From positions 1 through 47,940 of the forward strand of contig JARYMM010000023.1 in NCBI GenBank assembly GCA_029907105.1: DNA of 47,940 nt, written 5' to 3'. The notes beneath the pieces were generated by a model. The model was not told where the DNA came from. It did no database searches and saw only the letters and a list, made by a program, of their open reading frames with translations. Shown piece after piece: positions 1-12,100 of this stretch. Position numbers and translations under genes: made by a program. The stretch is from Anaerolineae bacterium (lineage in GTDB: Bacteria > Chloroflexota > Anaerolineae > UBA3071). Positions within the stretch are counted from its first letter, which is position 1, and every line of letters begins with the position of its first letter.

Positions 1-3
1 CTC

Positions 4-27
4 CGCCAGGATCGTCAGATCCTGGCG
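4..27. repeat. Hairpin repeat, GATCGTCAGATC family, copy 1
   Basis: Perfect inverted repeat: arms CGCCAGGATC and GATCCTGGCG around a GTCA loop. The 12-base core GATC-GTCA-GATC recurs at 34-51 (opposite orientation), at 30365-30388 inside the PKS gene, and in degenerate form at 44811-44832. The outer arms differ between copies but stay complementary. About 130 bases upstream of the giant secreted-protein gene. Confidence 0.85.
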
Positions 28-33
28 AAAACC

Positions 34-51
34 GGGGATCTGACGATCCCC
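34..51. repeat. Hairpin repeat, GATCGTCAGATC family, copy 2 (inverted)
   Basis: Arms GGGGATC and GATCCCC around a TGAC loop, which is the reverse complement of the GTCA loop of copy 1. The two copies are 6 bases apart in opposite orientation, so their cores could also pair with each other. Confidence 0.8.
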
Positions 52-68
52 TCAGAGCAAATTTCCAT

Positions 69-81
69 CCACTGATAGTGG
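69..81. promoter_or_regulatory. Small palindrome in leader of the giant gene
   Basis: CCACT-GAT-AGTGG, extendable to about 65-84 with mismatches. It lies roughly 75 bases upstream of the ATG. It could be an operator or only a weak hairpin. No convincing -35/-10 pair is visible in 52-155; TGATAT at 96-101 is a weak -10 candidate. Confidence 0.25.
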
Positions 82-155
82 TGGGCAAAAGGGTCTGATA
101 TTTTCCTGAACTCGATTCGTGTCGCCGTTTGACAAGGGCAAAAGGAGGTCAGGCA

Positions 156-3100
156 ATGCGAACCAGAACCGGAGCTCTCAGCCTCGCTGTATTCCGTCTC
201 ATGGTTGTGTTGGGCGTGGTCATCTCGTTGCCGCTGGTTCCGGCGCAGGCCAGCAGGTTGCCCGCTCGCAGCGAGACGGGCATATCTCGCCCGCCGCTCG
301 ATCCATTGCCACGGCTGGAAGAGAAGCTCAGGCAGGCCATCCCGCAGCGAGATCTCACCTCCCCGGCCGCTCTGGGGCTGGTCGCTTCTCCCTCTGCGAA
401 TCCAGCCCATTGTCCCGCGCAGACGCTGCTGGGCCCTGATACCCTCCTCCAATCCATCCCCCAACTCTCCGTCACCGTCACCGCCCCGGCCAGCGTCAGC
501 ACCGGCGACACGGCCGGCCAGGTCTACACGGCCACCGTCCGCAACGGCTCGGCCACCCGCATCGCCTACAGTCTGACCCTGAGCGCCACCCTGCCCGCCA
601 CCGGCTTCTCCTACGTCCTGGGCAGCTCGACCATTGTCTCCCGCACCGGCACCATCGCCCACTCCGAAAGCACGGGCGCCGGCACCGTGACCTGGACGCC
701 GACCACGAGCTTCGACCTGGCCATCGGCGAGACCATCACCCTCACCTTCCGGCTGCGCACGGCCTGCAATGCCCTCTCCGGCCAGATGCTGCGCGTCTGG
801 GCCAACTACCGGGATGCGCCCGGCGGCACCAGCTACAGCGCCTCCGGCGGAACCAACATCACCGTCGGATCGGGCAACCTGGTGGTCGAGAAAAGCCCCT
901 CCATCCAGGACGCCCGTTACGGCGACGTGGTCACCTGGACGGTCAAGGCCAAGAACACCGGCCTGGGCGATCTCTACAGCGTGGCCGTGACGGATACCAT
1001 CGGCTCCGGCTTCACGGACGTGGACCTGGGCGGCCTGCCGGCGACCATTCCCACCCTGGCCGTGGGCCAGTCGCAGAGCTTCACCGTCACCGCCCGCGTC
1101 AACTCCTGCACCAACCTGATGGACACGGTGCGGGCCTCGTGGAGCTGCGGCAACGATGACGGCACAGGCACCGGCGCTAACCCCGTCAGCACCAGCGCCG
1201 ACATCGCCTTCCTCCTGGAAACACCCTCCATCAGCCTGAGCACCAACTCGCTCAGCCTCGCCTACTGCCAGGTTGGGCCGCAGACGGCGGTGGTCACGGT
1301 GACCAACAGCGGCCCCGGCATGGCCCTGAACTTCGCCCTCGACTCCAACCTGGAGAGCAGCCCCTTCACCGTGGGCAACGTGAGCCCCGGCTGGAGCTAC
1401 ACCCCGGCGACCGGCGTCTTCGCTTACACCGCCGGGGCCATCAACGGCAGCAGCAGCGTCACCCTGGCCTTTGACCTGACCTATGCGGCCAGCCTCTGCT
1501 CCGCCCAGAGCGGCAACGTCGTCTTCGCCTCCTCTTTCACCGATGCCTGCGGCCTGGCCTTCAGCGGGCCTTTGGCCTCGCTGGGCTGGGCCTACGGCGG
1601 CGACGCCCCGACGGTCAGACTGTCCAAGGACGGCCCCGCCACGGTCCGTGTCGGCGAACAGGCCATCTACGCCGTCGCCCTCAGCGCCACCAACGTCCAG
1701 CACATCACCCCCACCATCACCGTGACCGATGTGGTGCCCACGGAGCTGACGGTGGCCGATGCCAGCGCCACCCTCGGCGCGGTGATCGTTGACGGCCAGG
1801 CGATCACCTGGACGGTGGATGCCACGGGCAGCGCGCCCATCGCCGGCACCCTGACTATCACCACCACGGTTGCCGGGGGCGGGGCCTGTGGCGCGGGGAA
1901 CCTCGTGCAAAACACCGCCCGGGCCAGCGCACCGGTGGACTGCCCCGGCTGCGGCCCGCTCACCGCTTCGGCTTCGACGACCACGGCGGTGCGCGACATC
2001 GTGAGCTGCGGCGGCCCGGTGGGCTGCGGCCTCACCGCCTTTGACAAGACCCTCAGCGGCACGGGCGAGGTGTGCACCAACCTCACCGCCACCAACACCT
2101 TCTCCTTCACTAATGTCGCCACCGACACCTGGGCCACCATGGTCTTCACCGAGACGCTGGGCAAAGGGTACGGCGGCTCGCTGCCCGGTGCCGGCCTCAG
2201 CTACGTGGCGGGCAGCCTGAGCGTGCTCGTCAACGGGCTGGACCGCACCGCCGAGGTGACCGTCACCGCCACCTCGCCGCAGCTTGTGCTGGATTTCAGC
2301 GGCCTGGTGACCCCCACCGGCGCCGTGAGCATGACCATCTCCTATGCCATGAACGTCCCCGAAGCCGCCCTGAACGGCCAGGTCTCACAGCAGTTTTTCG
2401 ACTGGTCGGTTCTGGATAGCAGTTGCGGCACCTTCTTCGAGGGGCTGTACACCACCATCAGCCGCGGCGACCTGGACATCTCGTTGGAGCCCAGGAGCAT
2501 CAGCGCCTGCGAGGTGACGACCTACACCCTCTCGGTGAGCGGCGGCACGCCGGAGCGGGTGACCGACAGTGCCGTAGTCAGCTTCACCACCGAGGCCGCC
2601 GACTTCGCCACCTTCCAGTTGCTGGGCTACAACGCCTATTTCGGCACAGTCAACGTGCCGACCGTCGTCTCCTCGACGGACACCATCACCTGGACCTTCC
2701 CCAGCCCCATCACGGCCACAGGTCAGATCTCCTTCACCATGCAGCGGCGCTGCAGCGCCAGCGGGCCGCTGTCTGCTTACCTGGCCTTCGACGACAACTG
2801 CGACACTCGCTTCCTCAAGAGCGATGTCTTCGTGCCCACGGCCGGCGCTCCCGACATCTCCCTCTTCGTCACGCCCGACAGCTACGAGGTCACCGAGAAC
2901 TGGGCGCGCTGGCGCATCTACGCCACCAACGTGGGCGATGGCCCAGCCCTCAACCTGGTCATCACCAACGCCCTGGGCACGGGCTTGCAGTTCGACCATT
3001 CCCTCGTCTCCCCGGCTACCGGCGTGGTGACCAGCACCACCGGCGGCCCGGGTGACGACGTCACCTGGACGGTGGCCCGTCTGGACCCCGGCCAGCAATT

Positions 3101-6100
3101 GCGCATTGACGTCTACGCCGACGTGGTGGGCTGCACGGACCTCACCAGCCAGGTCACCGCCTGGGTCGGCTGTCTGGGCGACACCTGCGACGCCGAGGGG
3201 CCGGATGGCACCGTGTTCAGCCTGGCCCCGGCCAGCGTCCGCTCCTCCAATGGCCAGGCGGCCGACCTGCCCCTGTGCGACGTGGGCTGGGTGCTGCTCA
3301 CCACCAAGAACAGCTCCGGCGCGGCACACATCTACAACCTGACCATCACCGAGACCAGCCGCTATCTGACCTACATCTCGGGTTCGACGGTCATCACCGT
3401 CACCGACGCTTCCGGCGGGGTCATCACCACGACCACTGCCTTCCAGCCGCAGGTGGTCACGGGCACGGACGTCATGACCCTGACCTGGCCCTACACCGAC
3501 CCCAACGCCGCCGGCATCCTGGACGATCGCGGCCCCGAGGAGAGCGTGATCATCGCCTTCCAGGTGCGTACCGACTGCGCTTCGCCGACGCTGAACCGGG
3601 TGCAGGCCACGGCCAGCGCCGACGGCCCCTGCGGCGCGCGCTTCACCCGCCAGGAATCGGCGGTTACCCTGCTCACCACCGAACCGGACATCACCATCAA
3701 CAAGCAGGGGCGCAACGCCACCACCGGTCAAAGCTTCGGCAGCCTGGCCATCGCCGCGCCCGGCGACACCGTGGTGTGGAAGATTGACGTGAGCAACGCC
3801 GCCGGCGCCTACACCGCCTACGGGGTGACGGTCACCGACACGCTGCCGGCCAACATGAACAGTGCCGTGCCCTCGGCCTCGGCAACGACGGGCACGGTCA
3901 CGCCCACGGCCGGACTGGTGGTGTGGGACATCGGCACGCTGGCCGCTGGCGCTGCGCAGACGCTGTGGATCACCGGCACCGTGGACGGCGGCGAGTGCTC
4001 GGCGGACACGACGAACTCGGCCCGGCTCACCTACACCTGTCCCGACACCGGCTGTCTGGCGGGCACGGAGACAGCCTCGGCTCAGCTCCGCACCCAGGCC
4101 GGCCTCACCATCAGCCAGAGCCCGGCCGCTCTCAACCAGTGCGGCGGCGTGATCACCGTGACCTTGAGCAACAACGGGCCCACGGCGACCCAGGTCATCC
4201 TCACCGATACCCTGCCCCTCGGCCTGGTCTACAGCGCTACGCTGCCCGGCTCGTCGCCCTACCCCGACTACATCACCGCCACCGCCGGCATCTCCACCCA
4301 GCCGGTGTGGGGGTGGAATGCCCTGCCCAACGGCACTTCCACCCTGGTCTTCGAGACCCGCAGCACGGCCAGCGGCTGTTTCGCCGGCGGCAGCAACCAG
4401 GTGGACACTAGTTATCAGACACAGGGATGTGCACCGGTGCACACCGCCAGCGGCTCCCGTTCCATGTCAGTGCTGACACCAGCCTTCAGCCCTCTCAGCG
4501 GCTCGTACATCAAGACGCCGCACACCCGTGTGGTCACCGAAGGCCAGACGGTGAGTTGGACCCTGGCCTGGCGCAACAGCGGCACGGGCACAGCCACCAA
4601 CGTCGTGGTCACCGACACGTTGGGAGCCGGCTACACCCTGACCGATGCCGGAGTGAGCAGCGGCACGGCCGGCGGCCAGACGCCGGTCACTGCCGGCAAC
4701 ACCGTGACCTGGACGGTGGGCACGGTACCGCCCGGCGCCACCTGGTCGGCGCTGATCACGGCCACGGTGAACGCCGACCCGACAGACCTGCGCGATACCC
4801 TGGGCATCAGCAGCAACTGCTGGGGCGATTGTGAGTACGGCGTGAGCGAGACAGCCTATGCCACTGCCAACAACGCCTTTGACAAGAGCCAGTCAGTGAG
4901 CACGGCCACCATCGGCGACCCGCTGGTTTACACTATCACAGCGCAGCTTTTCGGCGATTACATCTACGCCAACACGCTCATCACCGACACCCTGCCGCAG
5001 GCGGATAGCACCACCGCCATTTCCGTGACCTCGGTAATCGCCGAGAATGCCAACGGGGCCAACGGGTGGCTGATCGGCCCGCTCGGCGGCCAGGTCATCA
5101 CCTTTACCACGGTCAGCGGCGACGTGCAGGGGCCGGAGTTCTTCACAGCCACTATCCAGGGTGTGGTGGTCAACGCGCCGGCGGTGGACCGCGGCGATGT
5201 GCTGGTCAACCGCGCCGATCTCACCTACACCGACCGCGGTCAGCCCTACAGCTTCACCGACAGCGAGAGCCTGACTGTGGTGGAGCCGCTGCTGGGCATC
5301 GGCAAGGCGGTCGCTTCATCTACCGGCTCAACGACCAACCTGAACGGGACGGCCGTCCTGACCTATACGATTTCCCTGCTCAACAGTGGCACCTCGCCGG
5401 CCTATGACGTATGGATCACAGACTCCATCCCAGCCGGCATCAGCGTGACCGCCGTCTACGCCGGAGGGAACCTCAGTGGCGATGGCCGCACAGCCACCTG
5501 GTCCGTCGGCACCATCAGCCATACCGTGCCGGGCAATACGGCCGTGGTCAGCTACACCGCCGTGTTGACCTCAGCACCGGCGGGAGGGACGCTCATCAAC
5601 ACGGCGAGGGCGACGTACACCTCTCGCGCTGGCCCCGATCCCAACGAACGTCGCTACGGTCCGATCAGCGACACAAAGCAGGTACAGGCCGCTGACCTTA
5701 ATGCCACCAAGTCGGTGGCTCCCCCCAGTTCGTCCAGCAACAACCTGAGCCTGGGCGATGTGTTGACATATACCCTGCGCATCGAGGTCCCGGCGGCCAC
5801 GGTAGCCTACTGGCCGGAGTGGCGGGACACCCTGCCCGCTGGGGTGCGTTTCATCACCGGCACTCAGACGCTTACGGGCGCGGGCATCGCCGACCTGGGA
5901 GTGAGCAGAGGCCCCGTCCTCTCCACCACCGGAACGGGCAGCAGCCAGCGGGAGGTCGTGACCTGGTACCTGCGTCCGCTGACCAACACATGGCAGACCA
6001 CGACGGCTGTGGTGACCATGACCTTCCGCGCCCAGGCTACCGGCGTCACGCCTGGCGGAACGGTGATCAACTGGACCCAAACCGGCTCCCTGAGCCGGCA

Positions 6101-9100
6101 AAACGACGTCCGCTTGCGCTGGAACACCACCGACTACGGTGCCTACAACCCCGGCAACTACCGCCAGGATAGCGCTTTTGCCACCAGCTATCTCGGCCAG
6201 CCTCGCCTGTCCGTGGATAAGGGCTCGACCCCGGCACCGGGCAGCACGGTGGGGGCGGGCGACTTCATCACCTACACCATCCGCGTGACCAACGATGGCC
6301 GCACTACGGCCCATGACGTGGTGATTTCCGATGTGCTGCCGGCCGAGGTCACTCTCACCGGCTGGAGTTTCAGCAGCGGGGCAGGGGCCGGCGCGTCGGT
6401 GGTCAGCTCGCCGACCCTGCCGGCCAGCGGCGTGATCACCTTCGGCTTGAGCCTGATCAACGGCACCGACGCTGCGCCCTCGGGGGCCAAGCAGGTGATG
6501 TTTACCCTGACCACCACGGTCAGCGCGACGGTGGGCGGCGGGCTGACGCTCATCAACACGGCGAACGTGCCCTACTACGATAGCCAGGCCGGCGATGGCC
6601 CCGACGAGGGTCTCACACCTCGCCAGCGGACCTATAGCGACGGTCAGGACAGCGTGAGCCACGACACACCTGCGCCGACCGGGCTGCTCAAGGCCGTCTC
6701 GCCTATCACGGCCACCGTGGGCCAGGCTGTGGTCTACACCCTCACCGTGCCCAACCCGACGGTGGATGCCTACCTCTACGATGTCTTCGTCACCGACACC
6801 CTGGACAGCCGGCTGCAACCCAACGCCGTCTGGGCCGGCGGCGGAGCAGGCACTCAGGTGGGCATCAACGGGCAGGTGGTGACGGCCACCTTCGACACCA
6901 TCGCCGCCAACGCTCAGGCGACCGTGGTCATCACGGCCACGGTGCGCGACACGCCGGCGGTGGTGGACGGCGGCGTGATCCCCGACAGCGCGCAGTTCAG
7001 TTGGGCGGCGAGCGACGGTGGCGCGCAGCAAGGGCCGCTCACCTCCAACACTGTCAGTACGACGCTGGCCATCCCCGCCCTGGTCACGGCCAAGTCGGCC
7101 GGTCAGCCGGTGGTCACCCTCGGCGATCGCCTCACCTACACCTACACGGTGACCAACGTGGGCACGGGGTTGGCCCAGAACATAAACCTGAGCGACACCC
7201 TGCCGGGGGTCAACTTCCAGTACGTGACCGCTTCGACTCATATCGTCTGGCCCGGCGGCAACTCGACGGCCGATCCGGGCATCGCCGGGGACGTGCTGAG
7301 CTGGTCTCCCAACGCCACCCTGCTGGGCGGGGAGATATTAACCCTCACCTTCCAGGCCGACGTGCTGACGCCGCCACCGCTGGGCCAGGATCAGGTGTAC
7401 ACCAACACCGCCGAGGCCAGCGGCCAGGACGCCCTGGGCAACCCCATTCCCGCCGATAACTCGTCACACGTGCCGGGCGACACCGACCCCGACGATCGGG
7501 ACACGGCCCTGGTGAACGGCGCTTACGGCGAGCTGGGCGACTTCGTGTGGTACGACTGGGACGCCGAAGGCGACCAGGACGAGGTGCCCCTCACCGGCAT
7601 CCCCGGCGTGGTCATCACCCTGACCTACGACAGCCAGATCACCACCACGACGACGAACAGCAGCGGCTACTACTCGTTCACTCAGTTGCCGTTGAATCGG
7701 ACCTTCACCGTCACCGTGGGCGCGGTGGACGGCTACGTCAACACCACGCCGGCCGTGCTGACAACCACCTTGACCTATGCCAGCCGCACCGACTATACGC
7801 GCGACTTCGGCTTCGATGCTCCGGGGCAGATCGGCGACACCGTGTGGTTCGATCAGAACGGCGACCAGGTGCAGGACCCCTGGGAGCCGCCTATCGCCGG
7901 CGCGGTGATCACGCTGACCTACGACAGCACGGTGCTCACCACGACGACGAACGCCAACGGCGCTTACCTGTTCGATAACATCCCGGTCAATCAAGGCGTT
8001 TACACGACGACGCTGGACATGTCGTCCCTGCCGCCGGGAAGCACGCTGACCACCCCCGGCTCGTTCACCAGCACGCTGACCTACGCCAACCCGACCGACT
8101 TCACCCACGACTACGGCGTGTGGGGGCCGGGGCGTATCGGCGATTTGGTGTGGTATGACTTCGACGGGGATGGCCTGCAAGATGAAGCACCGCTCTACGG
8201 CGTGCCGGGCGTGGAGATGACGCTGAGTTTCGACGGCACGTCCATCACCACGACGACGGACGCCAACGGCATCTACACCTTCACCCATCTGCTGCTGGAG
8301 ACCTGGACCTATACGGTGACGGTGGGCTCTGTGCCCGATCTGACGCCGACGACGCCCACCGAGCAGAGCACCGATCTGACGCTCGCAGATCCGGTGGATG
8401 AGACGTTGGACTTCGGCCTGGAGCCGCCTGAGCCGGGCCTGGAGGTCGTCAAGACGTTGGTGGAGCCCGCCAACGGCATCGCGGCCATCAGCGACACGAT
8501 TACCTTCACGGTGCGCGTCACCAATTCCGGTCAGACCACGCTGAGCAGTCTGACGCTGACCGATACCTACGATGCAAACTATCTGACGCTGACATCGTGG
8601 AGTGTGACACCGGATGCGCAGGCAGCGGGCATCATCACCTGGACCAACAGCCTGGCGCCCTTCTTGCCCATGGCCCCGCAGGCGTCCTTCACCATCACGT
8701 TGGACTTCCACGCCGATGCGCCGCCACCGGGTGGTGTGGGCGGCGTGACGACGAACACGGTCACGGTGAGAGGTGAAGACGTGTACAGCCAGACGCCGGA
8801 AGCGCAGGACGATGCCCCGGTCGTCATCGAGAACCCGGTCATCGGTGTGGCCAAGGCGGTGTCGTCGGTGACCAACCACGGCGACGGCACCTATACGGTG
8901 GTGTATACCTTGACCGTGGAGAACCTGGGCAACGTGGTTTTGAGCAGCGTGCAGGTGACGGACGACCTGTCCGTCACCTTCGCCGGGGCGGTGAGCTTCA
9001 CGGTGGACAGCGTCAGCAGCGGCGACTTCACCGTCAACCCCGGCTACGACGGCGACACGGACACCGACCTGCTGGCGGGCACGGACAGCCTGGCCGCGGG

Positions 9101-12100
9101 GGCCGCGGGTATCATCGTTCTGACGGTGACGGTGACGCCGGGCGGCAACCTGGGGCCCTACGACAACCAGGCCACGGCCGGCGGCACCAGCCCCGGCGAC
9201 ACCACGGTGACGGACCTCTCCGACGATGGCCTTGATCCCGACCCGGACGACGACGGTAACCCCAACGAGCCTGGCGAGAACGACCCCACACCGGTGACCT
9301 TCACCGAGCATCCGGTGATCGGTGTGGCCAAGGCCGTCTCCTCCATTACCGACAATGGCGACTGCACGCAGACCGTGACCTACACGCTGGTGGTGGAGAA
9401 CCTGGGCGACGTGCAACTGAACAACGTCCAGGTGACCGATAACCTGGCCAATACCTTCGTGGGGTCGGCGGGCTTTGTGGTGGACAACGTCAGCAGCGAC
9501 ATCTTCACGGCGAATCCCGCCTACACCGGCAGCCCGCCCACCACCAACCTGCTGATGGGCACCGACAGCCTGGCCGTCGGCCAGACGGGGGCGATTACCC
9601 TGACCGTGACGGTCACCCCTTGCGCCAAGTTGGGGCCCTACTTCAACCAGGCCACGGCCACGGGCATCAGCCCCGGTGGCACATCCACCATTGACCTCTC
9701 GGACGACGGCAGCGATCCCGACCCCGATGGCGACGGCAACCCCAACGAACCGGGTGAGAACGACCCCACGCCGGTCACCTTCACCGAGAACCCAGTCATC
9801 GGCGTGGCCAAGGCGCTGTCGTCGGTGACCAACAACGGCGATGGCACCTACACGGTGGCCTACACCGTTACCGTGGAGAACCTGGGCAATGTGACATTGA
9901 ACAACGTCCAGGTGGTGGACAATCTGGCCAGCACCTTCAGCGGCGCCGTGGGGTTCACCGTGGACAGCGTCAGCAGCAGCGACTTCACGGTGAACGGCGG
10001 CTACAACGGCAGCAGCAACACGAACCTGCTGGTGGGCACCGACAGCCTGCCCATTCGCCAGACGGGAACGATCCAACTGGTGGTGACGGTGACGCCGGGC
10101 AGCAACCTGGGGCCTTACAACAACTGGGCCCCGGCCACGGCCATAGGACCGGGCGGCACGCCCACCAGCGACAATTCGGACAACGGCCTCGACCCCGATC
10201 CCGACGGTGACGGCAACCCCAACGAGCCCGGCGAGAACGACCCCACGCCGGTGACCTTTACGGAGAATCCGGTGATCGGCGCAGCGAAGGATGTGGCCTC
10301 GGTCACCAACAACGGCGATGGCACGTTCACGGTGGCTTATACCATCACCGTGGAAAACCTGGGCGACACCATCCTGCACAGCGTGCAGGTGACCGATGAC
10401 CTGGACATCACCTTCGCCGGAGCGGTGAGTTACACGGTGGCCAGCGTTATGAGCGCCGATTTCACGCCGAACCCCGGCTACGACGGCAGCACGGACCTCA
10501 ACCTGCTGGCGGGCACTGACAGCCTGGCCGTGGGCGCCACAGGCACGCTCGTGCTCACCGTGATCCTGAATCCGGGCACCAACCCCGGGCCGTACAACAA
10601 CTCCGCCCTAGCCTACGGCACCAGCCCCGCCGGCACAACGGTCTCCGACTGGTCCGATCTGGGCCTCAATCCCGACCCCAACGGCAATGGCGATCCCAGC
10701 GACGACGGGGCCGAGGACAACGTCACGCCGCTGCAACTGGCCGTGGTGTGGGGCCACATCTTCGAGGATACGAACGGCAACGGTGCGGAGGACCCTGGCG
10801 AGCCGCCCCTCGTCGGCGTGAGCGTGGTGATCACCGACTCAAGCGGTGTGACGCAGACAGTGACCACCGATGCCAGCGGCAACTACACAGCCACGGTGAC
10901 GGCGGGGTTGACGACAGCGGATGTGGACGAGACCACGATCCCCTTCGATTACCTGCAGACGGCGGGCAGCGATCCGACCACGGTGAACGCCCCCGAGGGC
11001 AGCCTGACGCACATCGGCGACGATGGCTATCAGCCTCTGGGCACGCTGGGCAATTGGGTGTGGTGGGATGTCAACGGCGACGGCGTGCAGGATGCCGGGG
11101 AGCCGGGCATCCCCGATGTGGATGTGGTGCTGTCCAACGGCCAGGTGCTCACGGTGACCACCGATGCCAGCGGGTTCTACACCTTCACCGGGCTCGCTGT
11201 GGACACGTACACCATCACCATCCCCGATTACGAATTCCAGCCCGGCGGCACGCTGCACAACTGGGTGGCCAGCCCGCAGGATGCAGCTCCCGACGATGTG
11301 GATTCCGACGGCCATCCGCTGACGCATCAGATCACCACCACGCTGACCGCCGGCGAGGTGGACCTGACCAACGACTTCGGCTTCGACATCCCCTCCAGCT
11401 ACACGGTGACCAAACAACTGAACACGGTGGAGCCGGTGCTGGTCATCCATCCTCTGAGCGTCACCATCCGCATCACCAACACGGGGAGCAGTTGGATCAC
11501 CGTCCTGCCGCTGCGGGACACGTACGACACGGCGTATCTGACCTACGGCTATACGCGGACGGTATTCCCGCCCGTCCCCGGCACCTGGGCCGATCCGGAC
11601 TCCGACGATCACAACGACGATGGCGTGATTGACTGGAGTGACCTGACGCTGACGGAGGGCGATCTGGCGCCGGGGGCCAGCCTCACGGTGATCGTCACTT
11701 TCACGGCCAGGGCGGATACGCACGGCGTGGGGTTGCCCAATGACGAGACGGAGGATGTGGCCATCGTGCACAACGCCTGGGCTGATCCCGATGGCCCCGG
11801 CCCGCTGCCGCCCGAGCCGCTGCCCACGCAGCAGGAGAGCGAGGGCGTGGAGATCATCTTCCCCACCGGGGTAGTGTTGACCGGTCTCCGCGGCGAGGCG
11901 CGAGCGGGCGGCGTGTTGCTGCAATGGGAGACGGGCAACGAGGCGGAGCTTCTGGGCTTCAACGTGTGGCGCGCCGAAGCCGGCGGGGAGTGGGTCCAGC
12001 TCAACGACGAGCTGATCTTCGCCCAGTACGGCGGAGCGGACTGGGGGGCGATATATGTCTATCGGGACGAGGAGGTCGTTCCCGGCACGACGTACGCTTA

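Noticed and set aside
129..158. TTGACA as -35 box for the giant gene
   Set aside because: A -10 box at the right distance would fall on the start codon and ribosome site; TTG 129 as start codon also lies upstream of the ribosome site.
7464..10379. 971-codon open frame on the minus strand opposite the giant gene, and similar long frames at 15-1910 and 2385-4442 (minus)
   Set aside because: Gly/Arg/His/Val-rich translations with no domain, mirroring the third-position GC bias of the real gene; the plus strand has signal peptide, ribosome site and domains.
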